From Idiomarina sp. (GTDB taxonomy: Bacteria; Pseudomonadota; Gammaproteobacteria; Enterobacterales; Alteromonadaceae), in contig JAIUMU010000005.1 of NCBI GenBank assembly GCA_022565355.1, positions 62,001-126,000 on the forward strand: DNA of 64,000 nt, given 5' to 3'. Under the pieces are notes generated by a model. The model searched no databases and was not told where the DNA came from. It saw only the letters and a program-made list of their open reading frames with translations. Made by a program: the position numbers and the translations under genes. Shown piece by piece: positions 48,647-60,205 of the stretch (positions are counted from its first letter, which is position 1; every line of letters starts with the position of its first letter).

Positions 48647-49660
48647 TTAGCGAGGAGCAGAATGCCATGCCATGGTGGTATCTAGCATGCGTTGGCTAAA
48701 TCCCCATTCATTATCATACCAAGCCATTACTTTCACTAAGCGGCCACTCACGCGGGTTTGGCTAGAATCGAATATGCATGAACTCGGGTTATGGTTAAAA
48801 TCAGTAGAAACCAGCGGTAATCCATTTACGCTTAATACGTTACCCAAATCACCTTGTTCGGCTGCGCGTTCGATAATCGCATTCACCTCGGCAACACTAG
48901 TTTCTTTGCCAGCAATGAAAGAAAGATCTACCAAACTCACATTCGGGGTTGGCACACGAATCGCCAAACCATCAAAACGCCCCTGCAATTCTGGTATTAC
49001 TAATCCTACTGCCGCCGCGGCACCCGTTTTAGAAGGAATCATAGAAAGAGCCGCCGCTCGCGCTCGCTGCGGATCCGTATGTAACGCATCGGTAAGGTTC
49101 TGATCATTGGTATACGCATGAACTGTGGTCATTAAACCGTTCTCAATACCAATCGCTTCGTGTAACGGTTTCGCCATAGGTGCCAAACAATTGGTAGTAC
49201 ATGAAGCATTTGAAACAATTTCATGCTCAGCGCTAAGCGTATGATGATTCACACCATACACAATGGTGGCATCGGCATTTTTCGCAGGCGCAGAAATTAG
49301 TACTTTTTTGGCGCCCGCCTGCAAATGTAACGCCGCCTTCTCACGTTCAGTGAAAAAACCACTGCACTCATACACCACATCAATGTTCATCTTTTGCCAT
49401 GGCAATTCAGCAGGGTTTCGGCAATTGAGCATCTGGATTTTATGGCTACCAATCGTAAGCTCGTTATCCTTATGGGCAACTTCGCATGGCAACACGCCGT
49501 GTACCGAATCAAATTTCAGCAAGTGCGCGTGCACATCGGCATCACCCAGATCATTAATGGCAACAATCTCCACATCATCTGCCATGCCACGCTCATACCA
49601 AGCGCGAACAATATTTTTACCGATTCGGCCAAACCCGTTAATCGCAACTCTAATCGTCAT
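48647..49660 (-). CDS. gap: Glyceraldehyde-3-phosphate dehydrogenase
   Basis: [51 protein letters not shown]. Confidence 0.96.
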   Translation of the reverse strand: MTIRVAINGFGRIGKNIVRAWYERGMADDVEIVAINDLGDADVHAHLLKFDSVHGVLPCEVAHKDNELTIGSHKIQMLNCRNPAELPWQKMNIDVVYECSGFFTEREKAALHLQAGAKKVLISAPAKNADATIVYGVNHHTLSAEHEIVSNASCTTNCLAPMAKPLHEAIGIENGLMTTVHAYTNDQNLTDALHTDPQRARAAALSMIPSKTGAAAAVGLVIPELQGRFDGLAIRVPTPNVSLVDLSFIAGKETSVAEVNAIIERAAEQGDLGNVLSVNGLPLVSTDFNHNPSSCIFDSSQTRVSGRLVKVMAWYDNEWGFSQRMLDTTMAWHSAPR

Positions 49661-49698
49661 ATCAACTCCACTGCTTGTTCTATTTACGTTGTTGCAGT

Positions 49699-50547
49699 TT
49701 AAGAGCGCTTTTCATAGCGAGAATCTCTTAAGGCTGCTTTAATTTGCCGAAGCTTTTCCTGTAGCTCAGGCCCTTGTTTTAGTGTGTAGCCGGTAACCAA
49801 CACATCTATTAACACCAACTGCGCAATGCGCGAGGCCATCGGCATATACACATCGGTGTCTTCTGGAACATGGGTGGCCAATACAATAGAGCACTCTTCC
49901 GCAAGCGGGCTTTCCGCCGCAGTGATACCAATTACCGTGGCGCCGGATTGCCGCGCTAAGGCAGCGGTTTCGCAGAGCACCTTGGTTCTGCCGGTATGGC
50001 TAATAAACACGATTACCTCGCTAGGCTTCGCGTTAATAGCAGCGGTTTTTTGCATCAACACATCATCAGAAAACTGCACCGGCGTAACGAAACGCAAAAA
50101 CTTATTCTGCGCATCGTGTGCTACCGAGGCCGAGGCACCCAAGCCAAAAAATGAAATGCGCTCGGCGCTCGCGAACGCTTCGATAGCCTTATCCATAGCG
50201 GTAATATCTAAGCAGCGGCGGGTAATGTTTAATGAGGCCATAGTAGATTCAATAATCTTAGCTACTAAGCTTTCCGTGCTATCGTTCTGTTCCACATGGC
50301 GATTCACATACGGCGTTCCTCGGGCGATACTTTGCGCCAATTGCAGCTTGAAGTCTGGGTATCCTTTGGCGCCCATCGAACGGCAGAATCGATTTACCGT
50401 GGGCTCACTCACTAAGGCTACTTGCGCAAGTGTTGCTATACTCTGGTGCAAGGTTGCTTCTGGATCAGCAAGAATAACTTCAGCAACTTTACGTTCTGAT
50501 TTACTCAACCCTGCAAGTTCACGTTGTAACTTTTCTAAGAGTGTCAT
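49699..50547 (-). CDS. hexR: RpiR-family regulator HexR
   Basis: HTH_6 plus SIS domain ([31 protein letters not shown]); divergent from zwf. Confidence 0.92.
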   Translation of the reverse strand: MTLLEKLQRELAGLSKSERKVAEVILADPEATLHQSIATLAQVALVSEPTVNRFCRSMGAKGYPDFKLQLAQSIARGTPYVNRHVEQNDSTESLVAKIIESTMASLNITRRCLDITAMDKAIEAFASAERISFFGLGASASVAHDAQNKFLRFVTPVQFSDDVLMQKTAAINAKPSEVIVFISHTGRTKVLCETAALARQSGATVIGITAAESPLAEECSIVLATHVPEDTDVYMPMASRIAQLVLIDVLVTGYTLKQGPELQEKLRQIKAALRDSRYEKRS

Positions 50548-50568
50548 TACTTAAATCCTTTGCCGTTT

Positions 50569-50583
50569 TGTAATTAAATTACA
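50569..50583. promoter_or_regulatory. HexR box 1
   Basis: TGTAATTAAATTACA, perfect palindrome fitting the TGTARTwwwAYTACA-type HexR motif. Confidence 0.82.
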
Positions 50584-50630
50584 TTTTATTGGATTTTAAT
50601 GCAATTGATTGGTATGTTATTTTCAAATTA

Positions 50631-50645
50631 AGTAATAAAACTACA
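50631..50645. promoter_or_regulatory. HexR box 2 (one mismatch)
   Basis: AGTAATAAAACTACA versus TGTARTwwwAYTACA; lies nearer zwf. Confidence 0.6.
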
Positions 50646-50727
50646 TTTTAGTTGGCAAACGTGCTGCTTACTGTTTAGTAAAGCTTACCCGCGTTTCCGC
50701 CCATATTTACTCAGCCGCGAGGTAACA

Positions 50728-52203
50728 ATGGCATCCACAACTACCTGTTGCGATTTCATTTTGTTTGGCACTTTAGGCGATTTGGCACGCCGAAAGCTTT
50801 TGCCTGCGCTCTACCAACTTGAAAAAGCGAACTTGCTACATGCCAACACCCGCATTATTGGTGTGGCCCGCGATACGCTCGATAACGAAGCCTTTACCAA
50901 TAAAGTGCATGCCAGCCTCATCGAGTTTGTCGGCAAAGATAAGCTTGATACCAGTGTATGGAACCGGCTTGCCAAACGGTTACATTACTGCGGTTTTGAT
51001 CTTGCCAAGGCCAGTGCCTACTCGGTATTAGCAGAAACGGTGAAACCAACTGATAAGCGCGCTGTAGTAAGTTACCTTGCCACGCCACCACAGCTTTTTT
51101 CTACGATTTGCAAAGGCTTAAGCGAACAACAATTGGCTACAGCACAAGCACGCATTGTGCTGGAAAAACCATTGGGCCACGATCTCGAATCATCGCGGCA
51201 GATTAACCAAGAAGTTGGGAAATACTTTCAAGAATCACAAATTTATCGCATTGATCATTACCTTGGTAAAGAAACCGTACTCAACCTGCTCGCGCTGCGG
51301 TTTGCCAACCCAATTTTTGCCGATCAGTGGAGCCATAACGCCATAGACCACATCCAAATCACTGCGGCCGAGCAAGTGGGTGTAGAAGGCCGTTGGGGTT
51401 ACTACGATGATGCCGGCCAGCTCCGTGATATGGTGCAAAACCATCTATTACAAGTGCTGGCGCTGATCGCCATGGAGCCGCCAACACGGCTTGATGCTGA
51501 AAGCGTTCGCGAAGAGAAAGTGAAAGTGCTGCGTTCATTGCGGCCCATTACCCAACAAAACGTTCGCGACGATACGGTGCGAGGCCAATATAGCGCTGGC
51601 TTTATTGGCGATAAAAAAGTACCCGGCTACCTAGAAGAAGAAGGTGCCAACGAAGTGAGTAAAACAGAAACCTTTGTGGCCGTAAAAGCGCATATCGATA
51701 ATTGGCGCTGGGCTCAGGTGCCTTTCTATTTACGCACCGGCAAACGCATGGCGCAAAAGCGCACCGAAATTGTTATTAGCTTCAAACCGCAACCGCATAA
51801 CATTTTCCACGAAACCATGAATCAGCTGCCGCCGAACCGGTTAGTAATTCGCTTACAACCCGATGAGGGCGTGGAAATTCAAATGATGAACAAGGTGCCG
51901 GGGCTCGGCAAACAGATGCAATTAAAGCCCACCACCCTTGATTTAAGCTTCGATCAAACCTTCGAGAACCAACGCATTTCCGATGCCTATGAACGGTTAT
52001 TACTAGAGGCTATTGAAGGCAACCAATACCTATTTGTGGCGCGCGAAGAAGTAGAGCATGCCTGGAAATGGATTGATGGTATTCGCGATGCTTGGCAACG
52101 CACCGGTGAAGAGCCAAAAGGTTACCAATCTGGAAGTTGGGGGCCTGCTGCATCGGTTACCCTGATCGCCCACGATGGGCGCGAGTGGGATGATGATTTC
52201 TAA
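50728..52203 (+). CDS. zwf: Glucose-6-phosphate 1-dehydrogenase
   Basis: FGTLGDLARRKLLPALYQL, RIDHYLGKETVLNLLALRFAN. Confidence 0.97.
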   Translation: MASTTTCCDFILFGTLGDLARRKLLPALYQLEKANLLHANTRIIGVARDTLDNEAFTNKVHASLIEFVGKDKLDTSVWNRLAKRLHYCGFDLAKASAYSVLAETVKPTDKRAVVSYLATPPQLFSTICKGLSEQQLATAQARIVLEKPLGHDLESSRQINQEVGKYFQESQIYRIDHYLGKETVLNLLALRFANPIFADQWSHNAIDHIQITAAEQVGVEGRWGYYDDAGQLRDMVQNHLLQVLALIAMEPPTRLDAESVREEKVKVLRSLRPITQQNVRDDTVRGQYSAGFIGDKKVPGYLEEEGANEVSKTETFVAVKAHIDNWRWAQVPFYLRTGKRMAQKRTEIVISFKPQPHNIFHETMNQLPPNRLVIRLQPDEGVEIQMMNKVPGLGKQMQLKPTTLDLSFDQTFENQRISDAYERLLLEAIEGNQYLFVAREEVEHAWKWIDGIRDAWQRTGEEPKGYQSGSWGPAASVTLIAHDGREWDDDF

Positions 52204-52235
52204 GCATATTCAACGCATCTATACGGCATAGCATA

Positions 52236-52928
52236 ATGACATTAAATATTAATAAATTTCCCCATAACGAAGCCCTTACACAGCAGCTAACCGAGCGCGT
52301 TGGTAGCATTCTTAGCGCAGCTGTAGCCGAGCGTGGGCATGGCTATTTAGTGGTGTCTGGTGGGCGCACGCCGATCTCATTTTTCGAGCAATTAGCGCAA
52401 CAAGAACTACCCTGGGCACAGATTACCGTGCTGTTGGCCGATGATCGCTGGCTGCCCATAAGCCACGAGGCCAGCAATGAAGGCTTAGTGCGCAAGCATT
52501 TACTGCAACATCATGCAGCCTCGGCTACTTTAGTAAGCCTGCTCACCGCGCATGATTCACCTGCCGAAGGGCTCGCTGAGCTGAACGAAAAACTAGCCAG
52601 CTTGCCGCGTTTCGATGTTGTAATTCTCGGCATGGGTGAAGATGGCCACACCGCCTCATTGTTTCCGGAAAGCCGGCAGTTAGCAGAAGGCATGAGCACA
52701 GATAACGCGGCCGTAGCCGTTACCCCGTTATATGCCCCTTATGAGCGAATTTCGCTCAGTAAAGCACGCTTATTAAACACCCAGCATCTATTCTTTCATT
52801 TAGTGGGTAGCGCAAAAGCAACCGTATTAGCACAAGCTCTGGGGGAGAATTCACAATTACCCGCCAGCGCTTTCTTGCAGCAAAACCAGGTGCCCGTTGA
52901 AGTAATGCTAGCGGTACCTGAGGAGTAA
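52236..52928 (+). CDS. pgl: 6-phosphogluconolactonase
   Basis: LVVSGGRTPISFFEQL, LLADDRWLP, VILGMGEDGHTASLFP. Confidence 0.96.
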   Translation: MTLNINKFPHNEALTQQLTERVGSILSAAVAERGHGYLVVSGGRTPISFFEQLAQQELPWAQITVLLADDRWLPISHEASNEGLVRKHLLQHHAASATLVSLLTAHDSPAEGLAELNEKLASLPRFDVVILGMGEDGHTASLFPESRQLAEGMSTDNAAVAVTPLYAPYERISLSKARLLNTQHLFFHLVGSAKATVLAQALGENSQLPASAFLQQNQVPVEVMLAVPEE

Positions 52929-52931
52929 TGT

Positions 52932-54746
52932 ATGCACAGTGTAATTGAACAGGTAACTCAACGCATTGAAGAGCGCAGCGCCGAAGAACGGCAACGATAT
53001 TTAGCGCGAATGCAAAAAGCCCAACATAAAGGCCCGCATCGAGGCGCCTTATCATGCGGCAACTTGGCCCATGGGTTTGCCGCGTGCGGTAAAGACGACA
53101 AAGGTAATTTGCGCAGCCTAACCCGCGCCAATATTGGCATTGTTACTTCGTACAACGATATGCTTTCGGCACATCAACCCTACGAAAACTACCCAGAGCA
53201 ATTAAAGCAGGCGATTCGCGCAGTAGGTAGCGTGGCGCAAGTAGCTGGCGGTGTGCCAGCCATGTGTGATGGTGTTACGCAAGGCCAACCGGGTATGGAA
53301 CTCAGCTTATTAAGCCGCGATGTAATAGCCATGGCGGCCGCTGTAGGCTTATCGCACAATATGTTTGATGGCGGCTTAATGCTCGGCATTTGCGATAAAA
53401 TTGTACCTGGCTTATTAATTGCGGCTCTTAGTTTTGGCCATCTGCCATTTGTTTTCGTACCTGCGGGGCCAATGCCATCGGGCATTACCAACAAAGAAAA
53501 AGCGCGAGTGCGAGAGCTGTATGCCGAGGGCAAAGTAAGCAAAGCGGAACTGCTTGATGCCGAAGCGGCTTCCTATCATAGCGCCGGTACGTGCACCTTC
53601 TATGGCACTGCCAACTCCAATCAATTGGTAGTAGAAATGATGGGCCTGCAATTACCTGGCTCTTCATTTGTACACCCCGGCACGCCACTGCGTAACGAGC
53701 TAACTCGCGTTGCCGGCCAGCAGGTAACGCGCCTTACTGATCTAGGCTCTGAATATACGCCCATTTCTGCCATAGTTACGGCGAAAAGTATCGTAAACGG
53801 TATTGTTGGCTTGCTCGCAACGGGCGGCTCCACTAACCACACCATGCATTTAATTGCCGTGGCTCGCGCCGCCGGATATCTCGTGAACTGGGATGATTTT
53901 GCCGAACTATCATCGGTAACACCGTTGGTAACTCGTATTTATCCGAATGGTGATGCCGATATTAATCATTTCCAGCGCGCTGGCGGTATGGCATTCCTTA
54001 TCAAAACGCTGCTCGAAGCAGGGTTGTTACATAACGATGTGAAAACCGTTGCAGGTGATGGGCTCGAGCGCTATACCAAACGCCCAGAGTTAGAGAACGA
54101 CAAAGTTGTGTGGCGCGATGGGCCTACCGAATCGCTCGATGAAAGCGTATTACGCAGTGCGAAGCAGCCTTTCAGCTCGCATGGCGGGTTAGCCGTACTG
54201 AGCGGTAATTTAGGCCGCGCGGTAATGAAAACCTCAGCTATTCCGGAAGGTACCGAGAGCATTACTGCGCCTGCGGTGGTGTTTTCTAGCCAACATGAAC
54301 TCGATCGTGCCTTTCAGGCCGGCGAGCTCGATAAAGATTGTATTGTAGTGGTGCGCTTTCAAGGGCCCAAAGCCATTGGTATGCCCGAGCTGCATAAACT
54401 AACCCCACCCTTGGGTGTGCTGCAAAAACGAGGCTACAAAGTGGCGTTGGTTACCGATGGCAGAATGTCGGGCGCATCTGGCAAGGTACCAGCCGCTATT
54501 CATGTTACGCCAGAAGCGGTTGATGGTGGTTTGATTAGCAAAATTCAGCCGGGTGATTTAATTACCTTAGATGCGGAAAATGGCGTGTTAGAAGTGCTAG
54601 TAGACAGCCAAGTATTAGCCCAACGTGAAGCTGCAACAATAGATTTAACGGATAGCCATGAGGGTATGGGCCGCGAACTATTTACCGCCTTGCGCGCTAG
54701 TTTGAGCGGCGCAGAATCTGGCGCCTGCGCCTTCTTTAACGAATAG
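52932..54746 (+). CDS. edd: Phosphogluconate dehydratase
   Basis: [78 protein letters not shown]. Confidence 0.97.
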   Translation: MHSVIEQVTQRIEERSAEERQRYLARMQKAQHKGPHRGALSCGNLAHGFAACGKDDKGNLRSLTRANIGIVTSYNDMLSAHQPYENYPEQLKQAIRAVGSVAQVAGGVPAMCDGVTQGQPGMELSLLSRDVIAMAAAVGLSHNMFDGGLMLGICDKIVPGLLIAALSFGHLPFVFVPAGPMPSGITNKEKARVRELYAEGKVSKAELLDAEAASYHSAGTCTFYGTANSNQLVVEMMGLQLPGSSFVHPGTPLRNELTRVAGQQVTRLTDLGSEYTPISAIVTAKSIVNGIVGLLATGGSTNHTMHLIAVARAAGYLVNWDDFAELSSVTPLVTRIYPNGDADINHFQRAGGMAFLIKTLLEAGLLHNDVKTVAGDGLERYTKRPELENDKVVWRDGPTESLDESVLRSAKQPFSSHGGLAVLSGNLGRAVMKTSAIPEGTESITAPAVVFSSQHELDRAFQAGELDKDCIVVVRFQGPKAIGMPELHKLTPPLGVLQKRGYKVALVTDGRMSGASGKVPAAIHVTPEAVDGGLISKIQPGDLITLDAENGVLEVLVDSQVLAQREAATIDLTDSHEGMGRELFTALRASLSGAESGACAFFNE

Positions 54747-54758
54747 AGAAATGATTTT

Positions 54759-55757
54759 ATGGTGAGCAACACCGAACAACTCGATATGAATACCCACGCG
54801 GTAGTAGCCGATATTGGTGGCACAAACGCGCGTTTTTGTAGAATTAACTTGGCAACGTTCGAGCTCGATCGCATTCAGGTTTTCCCTTGTGCCGATTTCC
54901 CAACGCTTACTTCGGTAATGACAGCGTATAGCAAAGAGCAAGATGTGCCTTTAGAGCATGTGGCGATTGCCATCGCCTGCCCAGTTGATGCCGATGAAAT
55001 TAACATGACCAATCACCACTGGCAGTTTTCTATTCGAAATGTGCGCAAAACCATGAAGCTAAAAACCTTTGTGGTACTGAATGATTTTGCTGCAGCCGCT
55101 ATGAGTATTGTTACTTTAAAGCCCGAAGAGCTAAAACAAATTGGCGGTGGCAAAATTAAGCCAAAAGCTCCAAAAGCAATACTCGGTGCTGGTACTGGCC
55201 TAGGCGTTGGCCACTTGATTACCATGGCAGATGGTTCAGTAATGCCATTACCTGGCGAGGGCGGGCATGTTGATTGGGCGCCCACCAATGAAAAAGAATG
55301 GGCAGTACACCGTTTTATTCACAACCGTTTTGGCCGCGTATCCGCCGAACGCATTCTTTCTGGCCCAGGTTTAGAAACTCTGTATCTGGCCTTAGCAGAT
55401 TATCATGGCCGTAACGTTACGCCGCTAAGTGCAGCGAAAATCGGCCAACGTGCGCTAAGTGGCATCGATACCCTAGCACTGGAAACCGTTAATCAATTCT
55501 TCGAAAGCCTTGGCGGCTTCGCTGGTAATTTGGCGCTAAACCTCAATACCTATGGCGGAGTGTATATCGCCGGAGGTGTGGTGCCGAAGCTATTGAACCT
55601 AATGACCACCTCAAACTTTCGTGCTCGGTTTGAGCACAAAGGCCGTTTTTGCAAAGTGGCAGAGGCCATTCCATGCTTTGTTATTACCGCCGAATACGCG
55701 GGTTTAAGAGGCGTAGGCCAATATTTGAAACAAACAATAGCACAGCAAAATTCGTAA
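54759..55757 (+). CDS. glk: Glucokinase
   Basis: AVVADIGGTNARFCRI, ILGAGTGLGVGHLI, GEGGHVDWAP, GGVYIAGGVVPK. Confidence 0.95.
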   Translation: MVSNTEQLDMNTHAVVADIGGTNARFCRINLATFELDRIQVFPCADFPTLTSVMTAYSKEQDVPLEHVAIAIACPVDADEINMTNHHWQFSIRNVRKTMKLKTFVVLNDFAAAAMSIVTLKPEELKQIGGGKIKPKAPKAILGAGTGLGVGHLITMADGSVMPLPGEGGHVDWAPTNEKEWAVHRFIHNRFGRVSAERILSGPGLETLYLALADYHGRNVTPLSAAKIGQRALSGIDTLALETVNQFFESLGGFAGNLALNLNTYGGVYIAGGVVPKLLNLMTTSNFRARFEHKGRFCKVAEAIPCFVITAEYAGLRGVGQYLKQTIAQQNS

Positions 55758-55782
55758 TTAAGTTTGTAATTAAGGAAGCAGC

Positions 55783-56427
55783 ATGAGTTTCTCGAATTGG
55801 CGCTTATCGCCAGCACATATATTCCAGCTAACACCGGTAGTACCGGTAATGGTGATTGATTCCTTAAGCGATGCTGTGCCCATGGCTGAAGCCCTACTGC
55901 GCGCGAATATCTCCTTGTTCGAGATAACCTTGCGCACACCCGTAGCGCTGGAAGCCATTACCTTGCTGCGCGAAGCTATGCCTAACGCGGTAGTAGGTGC
56001 CGGTACCGTAACTACTCCTGCTGAATTAACTGACGCCCGCAATGCCGGCGCGCAGTTTGCCATTAGCCCCGGCATTACCGCAGAACTGCTGCAAGTTGGC
56101 AGCGAAGGCGATATTCCGTTGATACCTGGCGTAGCTACCATATCTGAACTTATGCAGGCGAAAGCCGCGGGTTATGATCATCTGAAGTTTTTCCCTGCCG
56201 AAGCCGCAGGCGGCTGCGCCATGCTAAAATCGATAGCAGGCCCATTTCCGCACATCAAGTTCTGCCCAACAGGCGGAATTCATCAAGATAACTTCGAAAA
56301 TTATTTAGCGCTGCCGAACGTAAGTTGTGTTGGCGGTTCGTGGATATTGCCCAAAGCCGCCATAGCAGCGGGCGATTGGCAACTAGTACAAGAATTGGCT
56401 GAGCGCGCAGTGGCTGCAGTTAAGTAA
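55783..56427 (+). CDS. eda: KHG/KDPG aldolase
   Basis: ANISLFEITLRTPVALEAI, VGAGTVTTPAEL, FFPAEAAGG, FCPTGGI. Confidence 0.96.
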   Translation: MSFSNWRLSPAHIFQLTPVVPVMVIDSLSDAVPMAEALLRANISLFEITLRTPVALEAITLLREAMPNAVVGAGTVTTPAELTDARNAGAQFAISPGITAELLQVGSEGDIPLIPGVATISELMQAKAAGYDHLKFFPAEAAGGCAMLKSIAGPFPHIKFCPTGGIHQDNFENYLALPNVSCVGGSWILPKAAIAAGDWQLVQELAERAVAAVK

Positions 56428-56494
56428 GCTAAGCTAAAAGATCTAGGCACTACATTACCCGCCGTTACTATTGATTGAATCACAAGCACCGGAA

Positions 56495-56509
56495 TGTTAT
56501 GTTATAACA
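56495..56509. promoter_or_regulatory. Putative Zur box upstream of the DUF1826 gene
   Basis: TGTTATGTTATAACA; arms TGTTATG/TATAACA with one mismatch to TGTTATAnTATAACA. Confidence 0.7.
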
Positions 56510-56512
56510 TAC

Positions 56513-57196
56513 ATGGCATTTCGGAGAGCTCCTGTGTTACCGCAAACTAGTAAAGTGCAAACCAATCAAGTAGAAACCAATCAATTTCATAGTTTCCGTA
56601 AAATAGATCACGTAATAACAGGTGATGATGCCCTAGTATTGCCAGAGATCTTCAATGCAGGCACAAACCTAGCTGTATGGCAGCGCAACCTGCCCGAAGC
56701 AGCGCAAGAATATGCGGCATTTCTGCAAACCACTACGTGGCAACAGCAGCGGATAATGATCAACACTGCCGAAGTGCTGGAATACCTAACCAGTAAACTA
56801 CCCGATGCACCTGGCCGTGGCGCATTCATTGCGGATATCACTTTGCTCGCTGAAATGTATGGCTGCTTATTTAACCTTACTGAAGTAGGCATTCGCTTTG
56901 CCCGTTTAAATACCGCCATGTGCCCCAAGTTCCATACCGATAAACTGGGCTGCAGGCTCATTACTACCTACGCCGGCATCGGCACAGAGTGGCTGAAAAA
57001 CGAGCATGTGCGGCGCTCTGATAACGGCAAAGTAATGTACCAAGCCGATGCTCCCGTACAGCAAGTTGCAACCCATGATGTTGCCATTCTAAAAGGCGAT
57101 GGTTGGGCAGATAATGAACATGGCGGCATTGTGCACCGTTCACCACAGCTCGCAGAAAATGAGGCGCGAGTAGTACTTACAATTGATGGCTTTTAA
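56513..57196 (+). CDS. DUF1826 family protein
   Basis: LTEVGIRFARLNTAMCPKFHTDKLGCRLITTYAGIGTEWL; start probably ATG 56513 or GTG 56534 (CGGAGAG upstream), since the track start 56471 precedes the Zur-like box. Confidence 0.82.
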   Translation: MAFRRAPVLPQTSKVQTNQVETNQFHSFRKIDHVITGDDALVLPEIFNAGTNLAVWQRNLPEAAQEYAAFLQTTTWQQQRIMINTAEVLEYLTSKLPDAPGRGAFIADITLLAEMYGCLFNLTEVGIRFARLNTAMCPKFHTDKLGCRLITTYAGIGTEWLKNEHVRRSDNGKVMYQADAPVQQVATHDVAILKGDGWADNEHGGIVHRSPQLAENEARVVLTIDGF

Positions 57197-57220
57197 CATT
57201 TACAGATTCAAATTTTACTT

Positions 57221-57994
57221 ATGCAAATATCAAGCTTATTTAAATACGTAGAACAGTTACAAGGTACAACACCCTGGGGGAACCTACTCGATACGGGCAC
57301 TGGGGTAAAATCGTTACAATGGATAAGTACCTTAAAAACCGATAGCTGGAGTGCCATTACTGCCTCTGAAGCTATGGCGCGATCTTCCAAAGAAAGTTTC
57401 CCCGGCACTATGCGTGCGCAAGATCGGCTTATTGTAGGTAATTGGATAGACAACGAACTGCTAAAAGGTGAGCAATTTGATACCGTTTTAGTAGATTACC
57501 TCGTAGGTGCTATCGATGGTTTTGCGCCCTACTGGCAAGATCTAGTGTTTGAACGCTTACGCCCGCTAGTAAAAGGCCGCATGTATATTATTGGCCTTGA
57601 GCCCTACGTACCAATTGTGGCGCAAGATGAGGTAGGCCAGTATGTTGGTGATGTAGGTAGGTTTCGTGATAGTTGCTTACTCATGGCACGCGAGCGGCCT
57701 TATCGAGAGTATCCCAGCGATTGGATTATTCGCCATCTACACCGCGCCGATTTCAATGTAATTAGTGGTAAACGGTTTCCCATTCGCTTCGGTGAACGCT
57801 TTGTGCACGCGCAAATGAACATGTGTAAACAGCGTATCGCGCGCTTGCAACACTGCGGTGTTCAGGCCAATGTGGCAACCGCCATGCTCGAACAAGTAAA
57901 TGAGCTTACTGAACGCGGATTAAAGCTCATTGCCAAACACAATGGTTTACCTACCGGTAACGATTACGTTATCGCCGCCGAGCCAAAGCGCTAG
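57221..57994 (+). CDS. Class I SAM-dependent methyltransferase-like protein
   Basis: LLDTGTGVKSLQWI motif-I-like, FDTVLVDYLVGAIDGF, FERLRPLVKGRMYIIGLEPY. Confidence 0.65.
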   Translation: MQISSLFKYVEQLQGTTPWGNLLDTGTGVKSLQWISTLKTDSWSAITASEAMARSSKESFPGTMRAQDRLIVGNWIDNELLKGEQFDTVLVDYLVGAIDGFAPYWQDLVFERLRPLVKGRMYIIGLEPYVPIVAQDEVGQYVGDVGRFRDSCLLMARERPYREYPSDWIIRHLHRADFNVISGKRFPIRFGERFVHAQMNMCKQRIARLQHCGVQANVATAMLEQVNELTERGLKLIAKHNGLPTGNDYVIAAEPKR

Positions 57995-58026
57995 GCGGCA
58001 AGTTCGTTAGGCTCGCGCAAGCGCTT

Positions 58027-60120
58027 TTAGAAACGTGCTTGCAAGCCAATGGTTACATTGCGGGCGGCTAATGGCGCATCGTCTTTAATAAACGAGCTAT
58101 GCACAAAGGCAAGCTCATTGCTGGCATTTTGTAGCTTTGCAAACCACATCATATCGTTGTTATTCCACGTGAAATTGTAGTTCACTGCCGCATCAATAAA
58201 GGTATAGCCCGCGGTAGTATCTTCGTTATTCGCTGTGCGGTTTTGCGCCGCATAACGGTGCACACCTACTTTTGCTACCCATTGATTGGCGGTGTACTGA
58301 TATTCACCACCCACTCGCTGCGGTGGAATGCGCGGTAAATTGCTATTGCCATCATTACTATCAATTAACCGAGCGCGCACAATATCACCCATCAAGGTAA
58401 CTTGTTGGTTCGCCATAAATTGCCAAGTAACGCTGGCCTCTGCACCATGCAGCCGGGCTCTCTGCTGCGTATATTGATAGGCATCTAAATCGGCAATCTG
58501 GAAGCCTAAATTGCGCAGGTAAGCAAAGTTATCAATATCGTTGTAAAACACATTCACTTGGTAACTAAAGGCTTGCTGTTGGCCACGAAAACCTACATCA
58601 ATATTATTCGCACGCTCTATTTTAGAAAGGCTGGTATCGCTGAAGATTTCCGTACCCATGCCAGCGGCTTCTACCCGGTAAGCTGTACCAATTTCATACG
58701 ATCGGGTGCCTACGTGCACACCATTTGCATACAGTTCATTGGCCGCTAAAGCGCGCTCTGCACGGCTAAATGCTGCAGTAAGCTGCTGATTCGCTGGCAA
58801 CTGGTAAACGGCCCCTACAGACCAACTGAATAAGTTAAAGCTATCGCTAACTGCCCGTACACCAGCACTATCGGTAAGCTCAGGTGCTTTTTGGGTAAGC
58901 CGCTCAACACGCGCACCTACTTCACCTTTCAAATTGCCAAAGTTACGTTCTTGTAACCAGAATACTGCGTGAGTATCGGTATCTGTGCTCGGCGTAAACG
59001 CTTCTTCACCTACTGCTTCGTAATCACGGAAGTTACCATGGTAACCAAGAATTCCGCGCCAACCTTGCGGCAGCAAATACAACCCACTTACGCGAAGCTC
59101 CCAGTTCTTGCTGGTGAATTCAGTTTCGGGCTCGCCATCATCATATTCAGCGTGATCATAATCAGTGAAGGCGATATCCGCGGTAAGCACTTCCCAACGC
59201 TGATGTTGGGGTTGGTATTCAGCAGCAAGGGCAACACGATGCTGGTTCAGTTTAATAAATTCACCATCATCTGCTAACGCCGGATCTTCGGGCCCTTCGG
59301 GTAACCCGTATTCGCTCGCAATGTTACCGTAACTCACTCCAACAAAACCCCAATCAGCAACATGGCTAGTACCAAGATTCACTACGCGATGCTCATTCCA
59401 GGAATTATCTAAGCGATTTGCACTAAAGCCTTCATCACTTGTATAGGTGGGTACACGATAATCGTTACCTTTGCGGTAGTAGCCATCCGCATGAAAGGCC
59501 ATGTTCTCGCGGCTGCTATCATGGGCAAAGCTAAGTGAGCGCTCACTACCCGCGGTGTTAAAACGTGTTTGTACCGTTGTTTCTGGCCAAGAAACCACAT
59601 TTCTTGGAATACGATTATCAACCACATTAATTACGCCACCAATCGCTCCACTGCCATACAGTAATGTGGCAGGCCCACGCAGCACTTCAATTTGCTGGGC
59701 AGTAATGGCATCAGCAGTAATCGCATGATCTGGCCCTTCGCGAGAAACATCGCCCGTTCCCATGCCGTTGTGTATTACCTGCACTCGTGCGCCATCAAGG
59801 CCACGAATCACCGGGCTGGAAGCCACCTGGCCAAAATAATTACCATGCACGCCAGGCTCAAACTTCAGTGTTTCACCAATGCTTGCTTCAGCGCGCTGCA
59901 ATAATTCATCACCTGACAACACCGATACTGGGCCCGCCATTTCCACTACATCTCTACGCAAGCCTGAAGCGCGCACTTGAATACGCTCAATGGGCTTTGC
60001 TTGCTCGGTAGCAGGATTCGTTTGCGATTGCTCATCAGCACTTTCAGCAGAGCTGTTGGCTTGAACTGGGAAGTTTAACGCCGCTAATACGGCTATTGCG
60101 AGAGTACTACGCTGCAACAT
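58027..60120 (-). CDS. znuD: TonB-dependent receptor, ZnuD-like
   Basis: Plug FEPGVHGNYFGQVASSPVIRGLDGARVQVIHNGMGTGDVSREGPDHAITADAITAQQIEVLRGPATLLYGSGAIGGVINVVDNRIP; C-terminal QARF; Zur-like box upstream. Confidence 0.85.
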   Translation of the reverse strand: MLQRSTLAIAVLAALNFPVQANSSAESADEQSQTNPATEQAKPIERIQVRASGLRRDVVEMAGPVSVLSGDELLQRAEASIGETLKFEPGVHGNYFGQVASSPVIRGLDGARVQVIHNGMGTGDVSREGPDHAITADAITAQQIEVLRGPATLLYGSGAIGGVINVVDNRIPRNVVSWPETTVQTRFNTAGSERSLSFAHDSSRENMAFHADGYYRKGNDYRVPTYTSDEGFSANRLDNSWNEHRVVNLGTSHVADWGFVGVSYGNIASEYGLPEGPEDPALADDGEFIKLNQHRVALAAEYQPQHQRWEVLTADIAFTDYDHAEYDDGEPETEFTSKNWELRVSGLYLLPQGWRGILGYHGNFRDYEAVGEEAFTPSTDTDTHAVFWLQERNFGNLKGEVGARVERLTQKAPELTDSAGVRAVSDSFNLFSWSVGAVYQLPANQQLTAAFSRAERALAANELYANGVHVGTRSYEIGTAYRVEAAGMGTEIFSDTSLSKIERANNIDVGFRGQQQAFSYQVNVFYNDIDNFAYLRNLGFQIADLDAYQYTQQRARLHGAEASVTWQFMANQQVTLMGDIVRARLIDSNDGNSNLPRIPPQRVGGEYQYTANQWVAKVGVHRYAAQNRTANNEDTTAGYTFIDAAVNYNFTWNNNDMMWFAKLQNASNELAFVHSSFIKDDAPLAARNVTIGLQARF

Positions 60121-60205
60121 GTTGAGTTTGCCTAAGATAATCGTGAATTAAAATTTGCGGGTATTGTACAGAGCACCCTTGAGAGCTCAAAATCCTATCA
60201 CTAAA

